Of a stretch of DNA of 7,788 bases, positions 1 to 5,511 are shown piece by piece. The position numbers and the translations under genes are program-made. The notes beneath the pieces were generated by a model. The model saw only the letters and a list, made by a program, of their open reading frames with translations, was not told the DNA's origin and searched no databases. Each line of letters starts with the position of its first letter. Within the stretch, counting starts at the first letter, position 1. Source of the DNA: Polyangia bacterium (GTDB lineage: Bacteria; Myxococcota_A; Polyangia; Polyangiales; Polyangiaceae); the NCBI GenBank assembly GCA_030430975.1, contig JAUIKB010000235.1:1-7788 (forward strand), given 5' to 3'.

Positions 1-933
1 CTGTTTCTCGCCATAGAGGATCGGATACGCTTGCAACCAATCGTTGCGAGAAATTACATCCCAACCTTCGCAGTCGACCTGATCGGTATGGCTTCCGACG
101 ATGAGAACCACATCGCGCTGATCCTCGCCAAAGGCGAAGGACACCGGCTCCAGGAGATGTTTGACCGCATGCACCAAGGCTTCTTGAACAGCCTGCTGGC
201 AATGCGCATGATGAAGAACGCCTTCAGCAAAGACGCTACTTACGGGCAATACATCAACGCGGATGAGCGCTATTACCACGGGATTAGTCAGGGCGGCATC
301 GCTGGCGGCGTCTACATGGCGTTGACGCAGGACGTGACGCGCGGCGCTCTAGGCGTCATGGGACAGCCTTACAATCTGCTGCTCAACCGCAGCGTGGACT
401 TTGATAAGTTCTTCGCCGTTCTCCGCGTCTCGTGGCCGGACCCGCGAGATCAGCAGCTGCTGCTCGGACTGACGCAGATGCTGTGGGACCGGGTTGAACC
501 GAGCGGCTACACGCACATGATCGCCAAGGACATGCTACCCGACACTCCGAAACACGCTGTGTTGATGCGCGCTGCGCGCGGTGATCATCAGGTCGCCAAC
601 GTCGCAGCACACGTCATGGCGCGGGCGGTGGGCGCCTCACATGTCGATACTGGAATCGTAGATATCTACGGCCTGGAAAAGACGACGAAGGTCGACGGCG
701 AATCCGGCTACGTCGAATATGACTTCGGTCTGCCCGATGATCCCGAGTGCAACATCCCCCAGCGAGCCTGCGACGATCCTCACGGAAAGCTACGCAAGCT
801 AGAACCCGCTCGAGTTCAGCTCGATCAATTCTTTACCACCGGCGTCATCGAAAACACCTGCGGTGGTAAGTGCGACTTCAAGGACATGAGCGGCTGCACC
901 ACGGGCGAGACGACCGAGGCTTGCACGCCGTAG
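1..933 (+). CDS. Alpha/beta-hydrolase (putative secreted lipase/esterase), 3' portion
   Basis: The reading frame is open from the first base of the window, so only the last 310 residues are present; the TTG at 31 is an internal codon rather than a credible start. A nucleophile-elbow motif GISQGG (residues 94-99, candidate nucleophile Ser96) follows a short strand. Asp195 in RGDHQV and His261 in DDPHG are in the right order to complete a Ser-Asp-His triad, as expected in alpha/beta hydrolases. The C-terminal part has six cysteines (250, 257, 287, 291, 299, 308), including a CGGKC motif. This suggests disulfides and an exported protein, but any signal peptide is outside the window. The substrate is unknown; a lipase or esterase is a family-level inference. 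The stop is TAG at 931-933, 13 bp from the convergent neighbour, with no clear terminator between them. Confidence 0.65.
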   Translation: MFLAIEDRIRLQPIVARNYIPTFAVDLIGMASDDENHIALILAKGEGHRLQEMFDRMHQGFLNSLLAMRMMKNAFSKDATYGQYINADERYYHGISQGGIAGGVYMALTQDVTRGALGVMGQPYNLLLNRSVDFDKFFAVLRVSWPDPRDQQLLLGLTQMLWDRVEPSGYTHMIAKDMLPDTPKHAVLMRAARGDHQVANVAAHVMARAVGASHVDTGIVDIYGLEKTTKVDGESGYVEYDFGLPDDPECNIPQRACDDPHGKLRKLEPARVQLDQFFTTGVIENTCGGKCDFKDMSGCTTGETTEACTP

Positions 934-946
934 CCGCCGCCCAGCG

Positions 947-1345
947 CTAGAGCGTGACGTTGAATATCTCCTGCAGCCGCAGTTCTTCGCCGGACACGCG
1001 AGCGCCCGCGAGCCCAGCGCGAAGCGACGTGGTGACGTCGTCGTTCCACGGCCACCACAGACCGAACGCGATCGCACCGCCAACAACGGCGGTGGTGAAG
1101 ATGTACTGACCCGACCGAAGCCCGCCGCTCTGTTCCGCTAGATCGGCTACCTCGCGCGGCGCGCGCGACAAGCTCTTGGCGTCCCACTCAAACGTCAGCG
1201 ACGCCTTAGCGGCGGCGCGAGCGGTCTCTGCCACGTCGCCGGGAAACGACGATGACACACAAGCTAGACGGCTGTCCCAGCTCCACCCTCTCGCCGGCCA
1301 GCCATCACGAAGAGAAGCGAGCGCCCCGAACAGAGGCTCATGCAT
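947..1345 (-). CDS. Small single-pass membrane protein, function unknown
   Basis: I do not recognise a family. The product is 132 residues from the ATG at 1345; an in-frame ATG at 1360 would add five residues. I prefer 1345 because a weak GGA lies a few bases upstream, while nothing like a ribosome-binding site precedes 1360. Residues about 81-100 (YIFTTAVVGGAIAFGLWWPW) form one hydrophobic, tryptophan-ended span. The roughly 80 residues before it are soluble, alanine-rich around 38-50, and contain a single cysteine. The roughly 30 residues after it are mildly charged. There is no signal peptide at the N-terminus, so it could be a membrane-anchored protein. It lies downstream of the four-cysteine gene on the same strand (67 bp gap) and may be co-transcribed with it. 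Existence as a gene is likely, but function cannot be inferred. Confidence 0.5.
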   Translation of the reverse strand: MHEPLFGALASLRDGWPARGWSWDSRLACVSSSFPGDVAETARAAAKASLTFEWDAKSLSRAPREVADLAEQSGGLRSGQYIFTTAVVGGAIAFGLWWPWNDDVTTSLRAGLAGARVSGEELRLQEIFNVTL

Positions 1346-1412
1346 CGCGGATCCGTTCATGACGGCAGGTTACCCGGCCACGCGTCATCATGGCAAAGTC
1401 TGGCATGACATC

Positions 1413-1703
1413 TTATGGCGCTGGGGCAGCCGTCGGTTCGCTGGGAGGCTCCGGATTGGGCGCTTCGCGCCACGAAAGTCCCGATGCATCGAAGCTGCGC
1501 AGGGTGTTGCGCATACAAAACGGGCACAGCCACCCCACATCGAACCGCGGCTTCTCTGCGCCGATCGTGATCGCCGCTGCCGGCTCCTCCCGGCGACGCC
1601 GTGCTTCGGCCGCCCACCCTCGCATCACGTGCTTGTTTTCGTCGAGGTCCGCGCCCAGGCGGGCCTGGCATTCACACACCGAGCGAATCGTCGAAACTTT
1701 CAT
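1413..1703 (-). CDS. Four-cysteine small protein, possible zinc-binding fold, function unknown
   Basis: I do not recognise a family. From the ATG at 1703 the product is 96 residues. It has a CxC pair near the N-terminus (Cys10, Cys12 in RSVCECQ) and a CPFC pair (Cys60, Cys63 in GWLCPFCMRN), separated by a charged, arginine-rich stretch (about 29-40). The C-terminal tail (about 82-96) is proline- and alanine-rich and probably disordered. Four cysteines in two close pairs suggest a zinc-ribbon-like or other metal or disulfide site; this is inference. The ATG at 1703 is preceded by GAGGGG only a few bases away. Longer starts at 1763, 1778 or 1790 exist, but they would add an arginine-rich N-terminus that looks non-coding. 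Plus-strand reading frames across the same bases lack such motifs, so I favour the minus strand. Confidence 0.5.
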   Translation of the reverse strand: MKVSTIRSVCECQARLGADLDENKHVMRGWAAEARRRREEPAAAITIGAEKPRFDVGWLCPFCMRNTLRSFDASGLSWREAPNPEPPSEPTAAPAP

Positions 1704-1819
1704 GCCCCTCGTGAATACGGGACGAACGGGGTCACGGTCAAGCAGGCGGAGTATCGCGTTCATGCCGCCGCGCGTCATTCGTTGCCGCAAACCCGGCCTT
1801 GCCCCGAGCCAGGCAGTGC

Positions 1820-1847
1820 TTTACAGCTGGGCCGGCACGGATAGACT
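1820..1847 (+). promoter_or_regulatory. Putative sigma-70-type promoter of the tRNA-Gly gene
   Basis: A TTTACA box (1820-1825, five of six matches to the -35 consensus) and TAGACT (1842-1847, four of six matches to the -10 consensus) are separated by 16 bp. Transcription would begin near 1854, about five bases before the mature tRNA 5' end. The boxes were found by eye and no start site is known, so this is a prediction. Confidence 0.45.
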
Positions 1848-1858
1848 CTCGGTGCTCT

Positions 1859-1934
1859 GCGGGGCTAACTCAGTTGGTAGAGTGCAAGCTTCCCAAGCTT
1901 GATGTCGCGGGTTCGAATCCCGTGCCCCGCTCCA
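1859..1934 (+). tRNA. tRNA-Gly (anticodon CCC)
   Basis: The full cloverleaf can be drawn. The acceptor stem GCGGGGC (1859-1865) pairs perfectly with GCCCCGC (1924-1930). The D stem ACTC/GAGT encloses the loop AGTTGGTA. The anticodon stem CAAGC/GCTTG holds the loop TTCCCAA, with anticodon CCC at 1892-1894. The variable loop is ATGTC, and the T stem GCGGG/CCCGT (one G-U pair) holds the loop TTCGAAT. The discriminator is T and the terminal CCA is encoded. The first two acceptor pairs, the C35/C36 anticodon bases and the U73 discriminator match known bacterial glycine tRNA identity elements. It reads GGG codons. No terminator follows, and a small protein gene starts 26 bp later. Confidence 0.97.
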
Positions 1935-1950
1935 AGTTCTTCCGTTACAG

Positions 1951-1956
1951 AGGAGG
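1951..1956 (+). promoter_or_regulatory. Strong Shine-Dalgarno site fixing the start of the small coiled-coil protein
   Basis: AGGAGG, the full consensus, lies four bases before the ATG at 1961. It is the strongest ribosome-binding site in the window and decides the start of this short gene, whose frame stays open upstream through the tRNA. Confidence 0.8.
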
Positions 1957-1960
1957 CGCC

Positions 1961-2164
1961 ATGGATTGGGGAAATGCTTCGGCCGCGCAACGGGCGCAGG
2001 TCTACGACGTGCTGGAGCGCGAGGCCGAGCGCCTTGAGCGCAAAGCAACAGAAATGCAGGAGGCCGCTGATCGGCTTGGGCGGCCGTCGCTCGTCGACGA
2101 CCAGGAATTGAAGGCTAACGTCTTTCGCGCGGCATTGTCCGCTCTGCGCTCGGCCGAGGGCTGA
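1961..2164 (+). CDS. 67-residue charged helical protein, function unknown
   Basis: I do not recognise a family. After a short N-terminus (MDWGNASAAQ) the sequence is rich in Glu, Arg, Ala and Leu from about residue 11 to 40 (for example VLEREAERLERKATEMQEAADRL), with hydrophobic residues spaced as in an amphipathic helix or coiled coil. A Gly-Arg-Pro break near 40-42 is followed by a second helix-like segment (about 47-64). There are no cysteines, no membrane span and no signal peptide, so a cytosolic oligomerising or binding protein is plausible. The consensus AGGAGG upstream argues that it is translated. It lies 26 bp after the tRNA-Gly gene with no terminator between them, so it may be read from the tRNA promoter. 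The facing gene ends 15 bp downstream. Confidence 0.65.
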   Translation: MDWGNASAAQRAQVYDVLEREAERLERKATEMQEAADRLGRPSLVDDQELKANVFRAALSALRSAEG

Positions 2165-2179
2165 CCCGCTCTGGGGACG

Positions 2180-2518
2180 TCAGCGCAGCAGCGCCGAGAT
2201 CTGCGTGACGAGTTCGTTTTCTGCATCGCCCGACTGACCGAGCGCATGCAGCAACTGCCGAACGGCGCGCAACACCTCAACCTTGCGCGGCTTTAACACC
2301 GCTAGATTGGGAGGCGGGAGCGGAGCCGCGCCGCTCAAGTACGCCGTCAGCTCGTCCGCGTGAGCAGGTCCAACGCCCAGCTGGGTGGCAAACTCCCGGA
2401 CCTTTGCGTCTTCGTCGGAGCTGACCTCTTCATCAGCCCACACAAACTGCAGAAGTAGCTTGACCAGCTCGAAGCCGAACTCGTCTCGAACGGCGCTCAT
2501 TGGAGCTTCGCTATCCAT
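2180..2518 (-). CDS. TerB-like helical domain protein
   Basis: The product is 112 residues. Residues about 14-50 (FELVKLLLQFVWADEEVSSDEDAKVREF and following) match the pattern of the TerB/tellurite-resistance-like helical fold: a hydrophobic helix ending in an acidic Ala-Asp-Glu-Glu turn, then a second acidic helix. After a proline-rich linker (LPPPN, 67-71) a further helical segment (about 79-112) ends the protein. No catalytic residues are expected; members of this fold are associated with stress response and metal-ion or membrane-associated complexes, but the role here is unknown. Starts at 2518 and 2500 are both possible and neither has a clear ribosome-binding site. The gene follows alkB on the same strand after 47 bp, so co-transcription with alkB is possible. 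The family call is by pattern only. Confidence 0.6.
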   Translation of the reverse strand: MDSEAPMSAVRDEFGFELVKLLLQFVWADEEVSSDEDAKVREFATQLGVGPAHADELTAYLSGAAPLPPPNLAVLKPRKVEVLRAVRQLLHALGQSGDAENELVTQISALLR

Positions 2519-2565
2519 GTCGCGATCAGGCTACCAATAACCGCCGAGTGCCGGATGAAATTCGC

Positions 2566-3675
2566 CTACGCCGCCTGCCGCACGGGTTGATTTGATTCCG
2601 CATACGGGCCGAGGCGCCGGCGACGCAGCTCGCGGGTCAGCAGTTTGATCGCTCTGCGGTCGTTGATCAGCACCATCGTGACCATCCCGAAGTAGCCGCG
2701 CGGCAGCTTCGGGCTCTCGTCGAAGTGCCTGAGCTGCTGAAACGGCCGGCTTGCGTGGGCGTGGTGGTCCGCGTGGCGTGATAGCCCAACGAGCGAGTAC
2801 AGCGTGAACCACGACTCGGCGTCCCAAGAATCTACGGTCGTCACCTTCTTGCCAGCGCGAGCGAGCCCCCAGTGCTCGAAGTAGTTCACGGCCTCGAGGA
2901 GGCGTATGCCGCTCACGGCGACCGCTACCCACGCCACCAGGCCCTGCCATCCCCAAACAGCCCCAACCGCAACGAGCATCGCGACTTGAGCCGCGATCCC
3001 GTGCAGGACGCGGTTGCGGCGTTGGCGCACGTCCCACAGCCGCATGGTCGCGTCGCCCAGGCGCCTGCACTCCAGCTGCCAAGCGCTGACGAATTGTGCG
3101 CGAACGGTGCGGCGAAAGAACGCTTCGAAGCGCTCTCCGAAACGCGCTGACGCCGGATCGTCCGGGGTCGCCACCCGCGCGTGATGACCGCGGATGTGCT
3201 CGGTGTAGAAATGTTCGTACAGCACGGTCACCAGCAGCAGTCGTCCCAGCGTGCGCTGGAGCTTCGAGCGCCGGTGAATCAGCTCGTGAGCCACGACGAT
3301 CGCGGAGTAGCCCGCGTTTGTCCCGACCAGCAGCAATCCGACGAGCGCGTCCCAAGACCCCGGGCCGGCGCGGGTGACCAGTTCGCAGTACCCAACCATC
3401 GCGATGACATGCAGGACCGAAAGAACGACCAAGAGCATGTCGCCCGCCGCGCGCGAAGGTTTCTCCGGCGGCGCGTGGCGCGCGGGCCTGGCGCGGCCGT
3501 CGATCCACACGGTCGCGGGCAGCACCACCGCCGATGCGATCGCAACCCACCAGCGATGGGGACCGCTGAACACGAACGCCACGCTCCAAACGGGAATCAG
3601 CAGGCACAGCAGGTGGCGCATGAAGCCAGCGGCGGCACCCAGCGGTCGAGACGCGGTCTGAACGGTGGTTTGCAT
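2566..3675 (-). CDS. alkB: AlkB-family membrane di-iron hydroxylase (alkane 1-monooxygenase-like)
   Basis: The 369-residue integral membrane protein carries all histidine motifs of AlkB-type alkane hydroxylases: HELIHRR (130-136), EHIRGHH (159-165), the AlkB signature NYFEHWGL (264-271) and LSRHADHHAH (298-307). Hydrophobic spans are visible at about 21-37, 41-57, 79-98, 108-128 and 226-258. The family inserts one oxygen atom at a terminal carbon of alkanes or related chains, using electrons from rubredoxin and rubredoxin reductase. Neither partner is in the window, and no CxxCG rubredoxin domain is fused to it. The signature has Trp where many AlkB proteins have Tyr (EHYG), so the substrate is uncertain. 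The ATG at 3675 is chosen because GAGGG lies five bases upstream; a frame running 64 codons further would cross the operators and tetR. It is divergent from tetR and probably repressed by it. Confidence 0.88.
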   Translation of the reverse strand: MQTTVQTASRPLGAAAGFMRHLLCLLIPVWSVAFVFSGPHRWWVAIASAVVLPATVWIDGRARPARHAPPEKPSRAAGDMLLVVLSVLHVIAMVGYCELVTRAGPGSWDALVGLLLVGTNAGYSAIVVAHELIHRRSKLQRTLGRLLLVTVLYEHFYTEHIRGHHARVATPDDPASARFGERFEAFFRRTVRAQFVSAWQLECRRLGDATMRLWDVRQRRNRVLHGIAAQVAMLVAVGAVWGWQGLVAWVAVAVSGIRLLEAVNYFEHWGLARAGKKVTTVDSWDAESWFTLYSLVGLSRHADHHAHASRPFQQLRHFDESPKLPRGYFGMVTMVLINDRRAIKLLTRELRRRRLGPYAESNQPVRQAA

Positions 3676-3680
3676 TAATG

Positions 3681-3685
3681 CCCTC
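3681..3685 (-). promoter_or_regulatory. Shine-Dalgarno site of alkB
   Basis: Read on the minus strand, GAGGG lies five bases before the alkB ATG (CATTA spacer). Its upstream three bases are also the outer end of the large palindrome, so repressor or hairpin formation there could affect both transcription and translation. It decides the alkB start. Confidence 0.75.
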
Positions 3686-3706
3686 ACATACGACGTCGTA
3701 TGTGAG
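3683..3706. promoter_or_regulatory. Operator 1: perfect 24 bp palindrome
   Basis: Two 11-base arms, CTCACATACGA and its exact reverse complement, flank a central CG, so all 24 bases are symmetric. The inner 18 bp (3686-3703) has half-sites ACATACGA and TCGTATGT. The palindrome lies between divergent alkB and tetR, ending 7 bp before the alkB start, which is the classic position for a TetR-family operator. The half-site resembles the ACATAC element reported for E. coli AcrR operators, and the regulator's recognition helix resembles that of AcrR. Binding itself is inferred. Confidence 0.85.
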
Positions 3707-3714
3707 AACTTGAT

Positions 3715-3732
3715 ACATACGAACTCGTATGT
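3715..3732. promoter_or_regulatory. Operator 2: second palindrome with the same half-sites, overlapping the tetR start
   Basis: Half-site ACATACGA (3715-3722), spacer AC, then TCGTATGT (3725-3732). It differs from the 18 bp core of operator 1 only in the two central bases. The centres of the two operators are 29 bp apart. The right half contains the tetR start codon (3729-3731), so occupancy would block initiation of tetR transcription and fits autorepression. A TTGACA box for the alkB direction (3730-3735, minus strand) also overlaps this half-site. Confidence 0.82.
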
Positions 3733-4316
3733 CAACTCGGAACCAGCGCGAACAGGCGAAACGTGAAACGCGCACGGCGCTGATCGTCGCGGCGATGTCG
3801 GCGTTCGCAGAGGAAGGCTTGGACGCGCCCAGCCTGGATGCGATCTGTGAACGAGCCGGGTACACACGAGGCGCGTTCTACGTGCACTTTCGCGATCGCG
3901 AGGAACTCATCGCGGCGGTGATGGAGCAATTCACTACCGCCTATGTGGACGCTCTGTTGGGCTCCGGAGAATCGCTCGCGGGCGTCATCAAGACGTTTGC
4001 TCAAGCCGCTGACCTCGGCGCCTTTCCCCCGCCCGGCACCGTGGCGAGCCATCAGTTGCTGCAGGCGTGCGCCCGATCGGACGTCGTGCGCGACCGCTAT
4101 CGTGCGAGCTTGGAAGACGTGATTCGGCGGTTGGCGGGCACCGCCCAACGAACTGGAAGCGACGCCCCTGCTCCCCGCCACGTCGCACTACTCTTGGTCG
4201 CGACCGTGCTTGGGGCCCAAACCTTGCTAGAGGTCGGCGTCGAGTTCCGCGCGTCTGACGTCGCTGAGTCGCTGCTAAGACTCCTCGATCCGGAGCCCGG
4301 CCAGACTAGTAGCTAG
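3729..4316 (+). CDS. TetR/AcrR-family transcriptional repressor
   Basis: The product is 195 residues, a typical TetR-family length. The N-terminal DNA-binding domain spans about 12-62: TALIVAAMSAFAEEG (16-30, helix 1), PSLDAICERAG (34-44) and the recognition helix YTRGAFYVHF (45-54), then the conserved DREEL (56-60). The recognition segment is very close to the VTRGAIYWHF of E. coli AcrR. The C-terminal part is helical and hydrophobic, with the variable composition expected of a ligand pocket. The ligand may be an AlkB substrate or product; this is inference. The ATG at 3729 is the only usable start: an in-frame TGA lies at 3711 and the next Met is inside helix 1. It has no Shine-Dalgarno sequence and sits inside operator 2, suggesting a leaderless or very short-leader message. 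The gene overlaps the convergent dehydrogenase gene by 11 bp. Confidence 0.92.
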   Translation: MSTRNQREQAKRETRTALIVAAMSAFAEEGLDAPSLDAICERAGYTRGAFYVHFRDREELIAAVMEQFTTAYVDALLGSGESLAGVIKTFAQAADLGAFPPPGTVASHQLLQACARSDVVRDRYRASLEDVIRRLAGTAQRTGSDAPAPRHVALLLVATVLGAQTLLEVGVEFRASDVAESLLRLLDPEPGQTSS

Positions 4317-5439
4317 CTCGATACAGACCGAGCAGCTCATCGCGGCTGCAGGTTCGTGGATTGTCTTGATGGCAAGCGTCGTCGATCGCCTTGTCTGCCA
4401 ATGCGGCGAGTTGGTCTTCCTTGACGCCGACGTCGCGCAAGCGCGCAGGTAGCCCAATCGACTGCTTCAGGCCGCGCAGAGCCTCAACGCACGCACCGGG
4501 TTTCGCAGCCCCCCCGAGCAGCAGACTGACGTGAAGTACACGCTCCAGGATCGCGGACTCGTTGAACGCGGTAACCGCCGGAAGGCACAGCGCGTTCGCC
4601 AGCCCGTGGTGGACGCCGCAATCGCTCGACAGGGGGTGCGCGAGCGAGTGACACGCTCCGAGCCCCTTTTGAAACGCCACCGCGCCCATCATCGCCGCCT
4701 TCATCATCATCCCGCGCGCCGCAATGTTCGACCCGTCGGCGACGACCTTCGGGAGGTTGGTCGCGACGGTGCGGATGCCTTCCAGAGCGATAGCGTCGGC
4801 CATCGGATGATCTCCCTTCGCCCAATAGGCTTCGACGCAGTGAGTCAGTGCGTCGAAACCCGTCGCGGCGGTCACCCGCGCGGGCATCGACACGCACAGC
4901 TCGGGATCCAGTATCGCCACCTGCGGCAACATTTGGGGCGCGAATATCACGGTCTTTCGCCCGGTCGACGCGACGGTCACGACGGCGGCTCTACCCACTT
5001 CACTACCGGTTCCGCTCGTCGTGGGCACGGCGATGACGGGCGGCAGGTCGGCGGGAATATGCTCCGACCCGCCCGCCGCGTCGTCCAGTTCCTCGAACGA
5101 GCGATCGGTAACGCTGCGAACCGCGATGAGCTTGGCGGCGTCCAGCGGCGAGCCCCCGCCGAGCCCGACGATACCGTCCGCACCGTGCGAGGCATACGCG
5201 GCCGCGCCATCGGCGATGTTCGCCTCCACCGGGTTCCCGTCAACGCCGTCAAACGCAGCGCAATCCAGACCCGCCGACGTCAGCGAATCGAGAACCGGAT
5301 CGAGCAAACCCGCCTTGGCGACGCCGGGGTCCGTCACCACCAGCGGTCGTTTCATAGCAAGGCGGGTCGCTTCATCCGCAAGGTTCAACGCGAGGCCAGC
5401 GCCGTACACGATGCGGGTTGGGAAACTCCAGATCGTCAT
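4306..5439 (-). CDS. Iron-containing (group III) NAD(P)-dependent alcohol dehydrogenase
   Basis: From the ATG at 5439 the product is 377 residues, the usual family length, and starts like its relatives (MTIWSFPTRIVYGAG). The N-terminal nucleotide-binding half has the GGGSPLD motif (94-100) and PTTSGTGSE (139-147). The C-terminal metal-binding half has GFDALTHCVEA, with Asp196 and His200, then His264 in GACHSLAH and His278 in VHHGLANA. These are the four metal ligands of the FucO-type family. The enzyme interconverts alcohols and aldehydes in the cytosol; its substrate cannot be read from sequence. A GTG at 5487 gives a 16-residue longer form but adds nothing conserved; a GGAG lies 12 bases before the ATG at 5439. 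It follows the GS-like ligase gene (72 bp gap, or 24 bp from the GTG) and is likely in its operon. Its end overlaps tetR by 11 bp. Confidence 0.9.
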   Translation of the reverse strand: MTIWSFPTRIVYGAGLALNLADEATRLAMKRPLVVTDPGVAKAGLLDPVLDSLTSAGLDCAAFDGVDGNPVEANIADGAAAYASHGADGIVGLGGGSPLDAAKLIAVRSVTDRSFEELDDAAGGSEHIPADLPPVIAVPTTSGTGSEVGRAAVVTVASTGRKTVIFAPQMLPQVAILDPELCVSMPARVTAATGFDALTHCVEAYWAKGDHPMADAIALEGIRTVATNLPKVVADGSNIAARGMMMKAAMMGAVAFQKGLGACHSLAHPLSSDCGVHHGLANALCLPAVTAFNESAILERVLHVSLLLGGAAKPGACVEALRGLKQSIGLPARLRDVGVKEDQLAALADKAIDDACHQDNPRTCSRDELLGLYRASY

Positions 5440-5511
5440 GCCGCGACTGTACTCCACGAGTTCTCGAAGTGCGCGGTTTGACGCCACGCGCCACCGATTT
5501 CGTTACTCGCG

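Noticed and set aside
924..957. Possible hairpin (CACGC...GCGTG) between the hydrolase and the membrane-protein gene
   Set aside because: Five base pairs with a loop of more than 20 bases and no T-tract; probably chance in GC-rich DNA.
1176..1902. Plus-strand open frames opposite the two small minus-strand genes, one running into the tRNA
   Set aside because: Their composition is typical of antisense shadows, one runs through the tRNA-Gly gene, and the minus-strand frames show a coherent membrane span and paired cysteines.
2162..2185. Possible terminator hairpin (CTGAC...GTCAG) between the small coiled-coil gene and the TerB-like gene
   Set aside because: There are only five base pairs around a 13-base loop and no T-tract on either strand.
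3181..3678. Plus-strand open frame antisense to alkB
   Set aside because: It is Arg/Gln/His-rich without motifs and is antisense to a confidently identified gene.
3707..3735. Complete alkB promoter built on the TTGACA at 3730-3735 (minus strand)
   Set aside because: The -35 box is perfect, but at 16-18 bp spacing the -10 region is poor (CAAGTT at 17 bp). A better TATCAA would need only 14 bp. It is not listed as a promoter feature.
2531..3865. Long minus-strand open frame across alkB in another register, and a 64-codon upstream extension of the alkB frame
   Set aside because: The first is rich in Arg/Pro/Ala with no motifs and is the out-of-frame shadow of alkB. The extension crosses both operators and tetR, and the ATG at 3675 has a proper ribosome-binding site.
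4531..5481. Long plus-strand open frame opposite the alcohol dehydrogenase
   Set aside because: It is arginine- and histidine-rich with no recognisable motif and lies fully antisense to a gene with all family motifs; a GC-rich codon-bias artefact.
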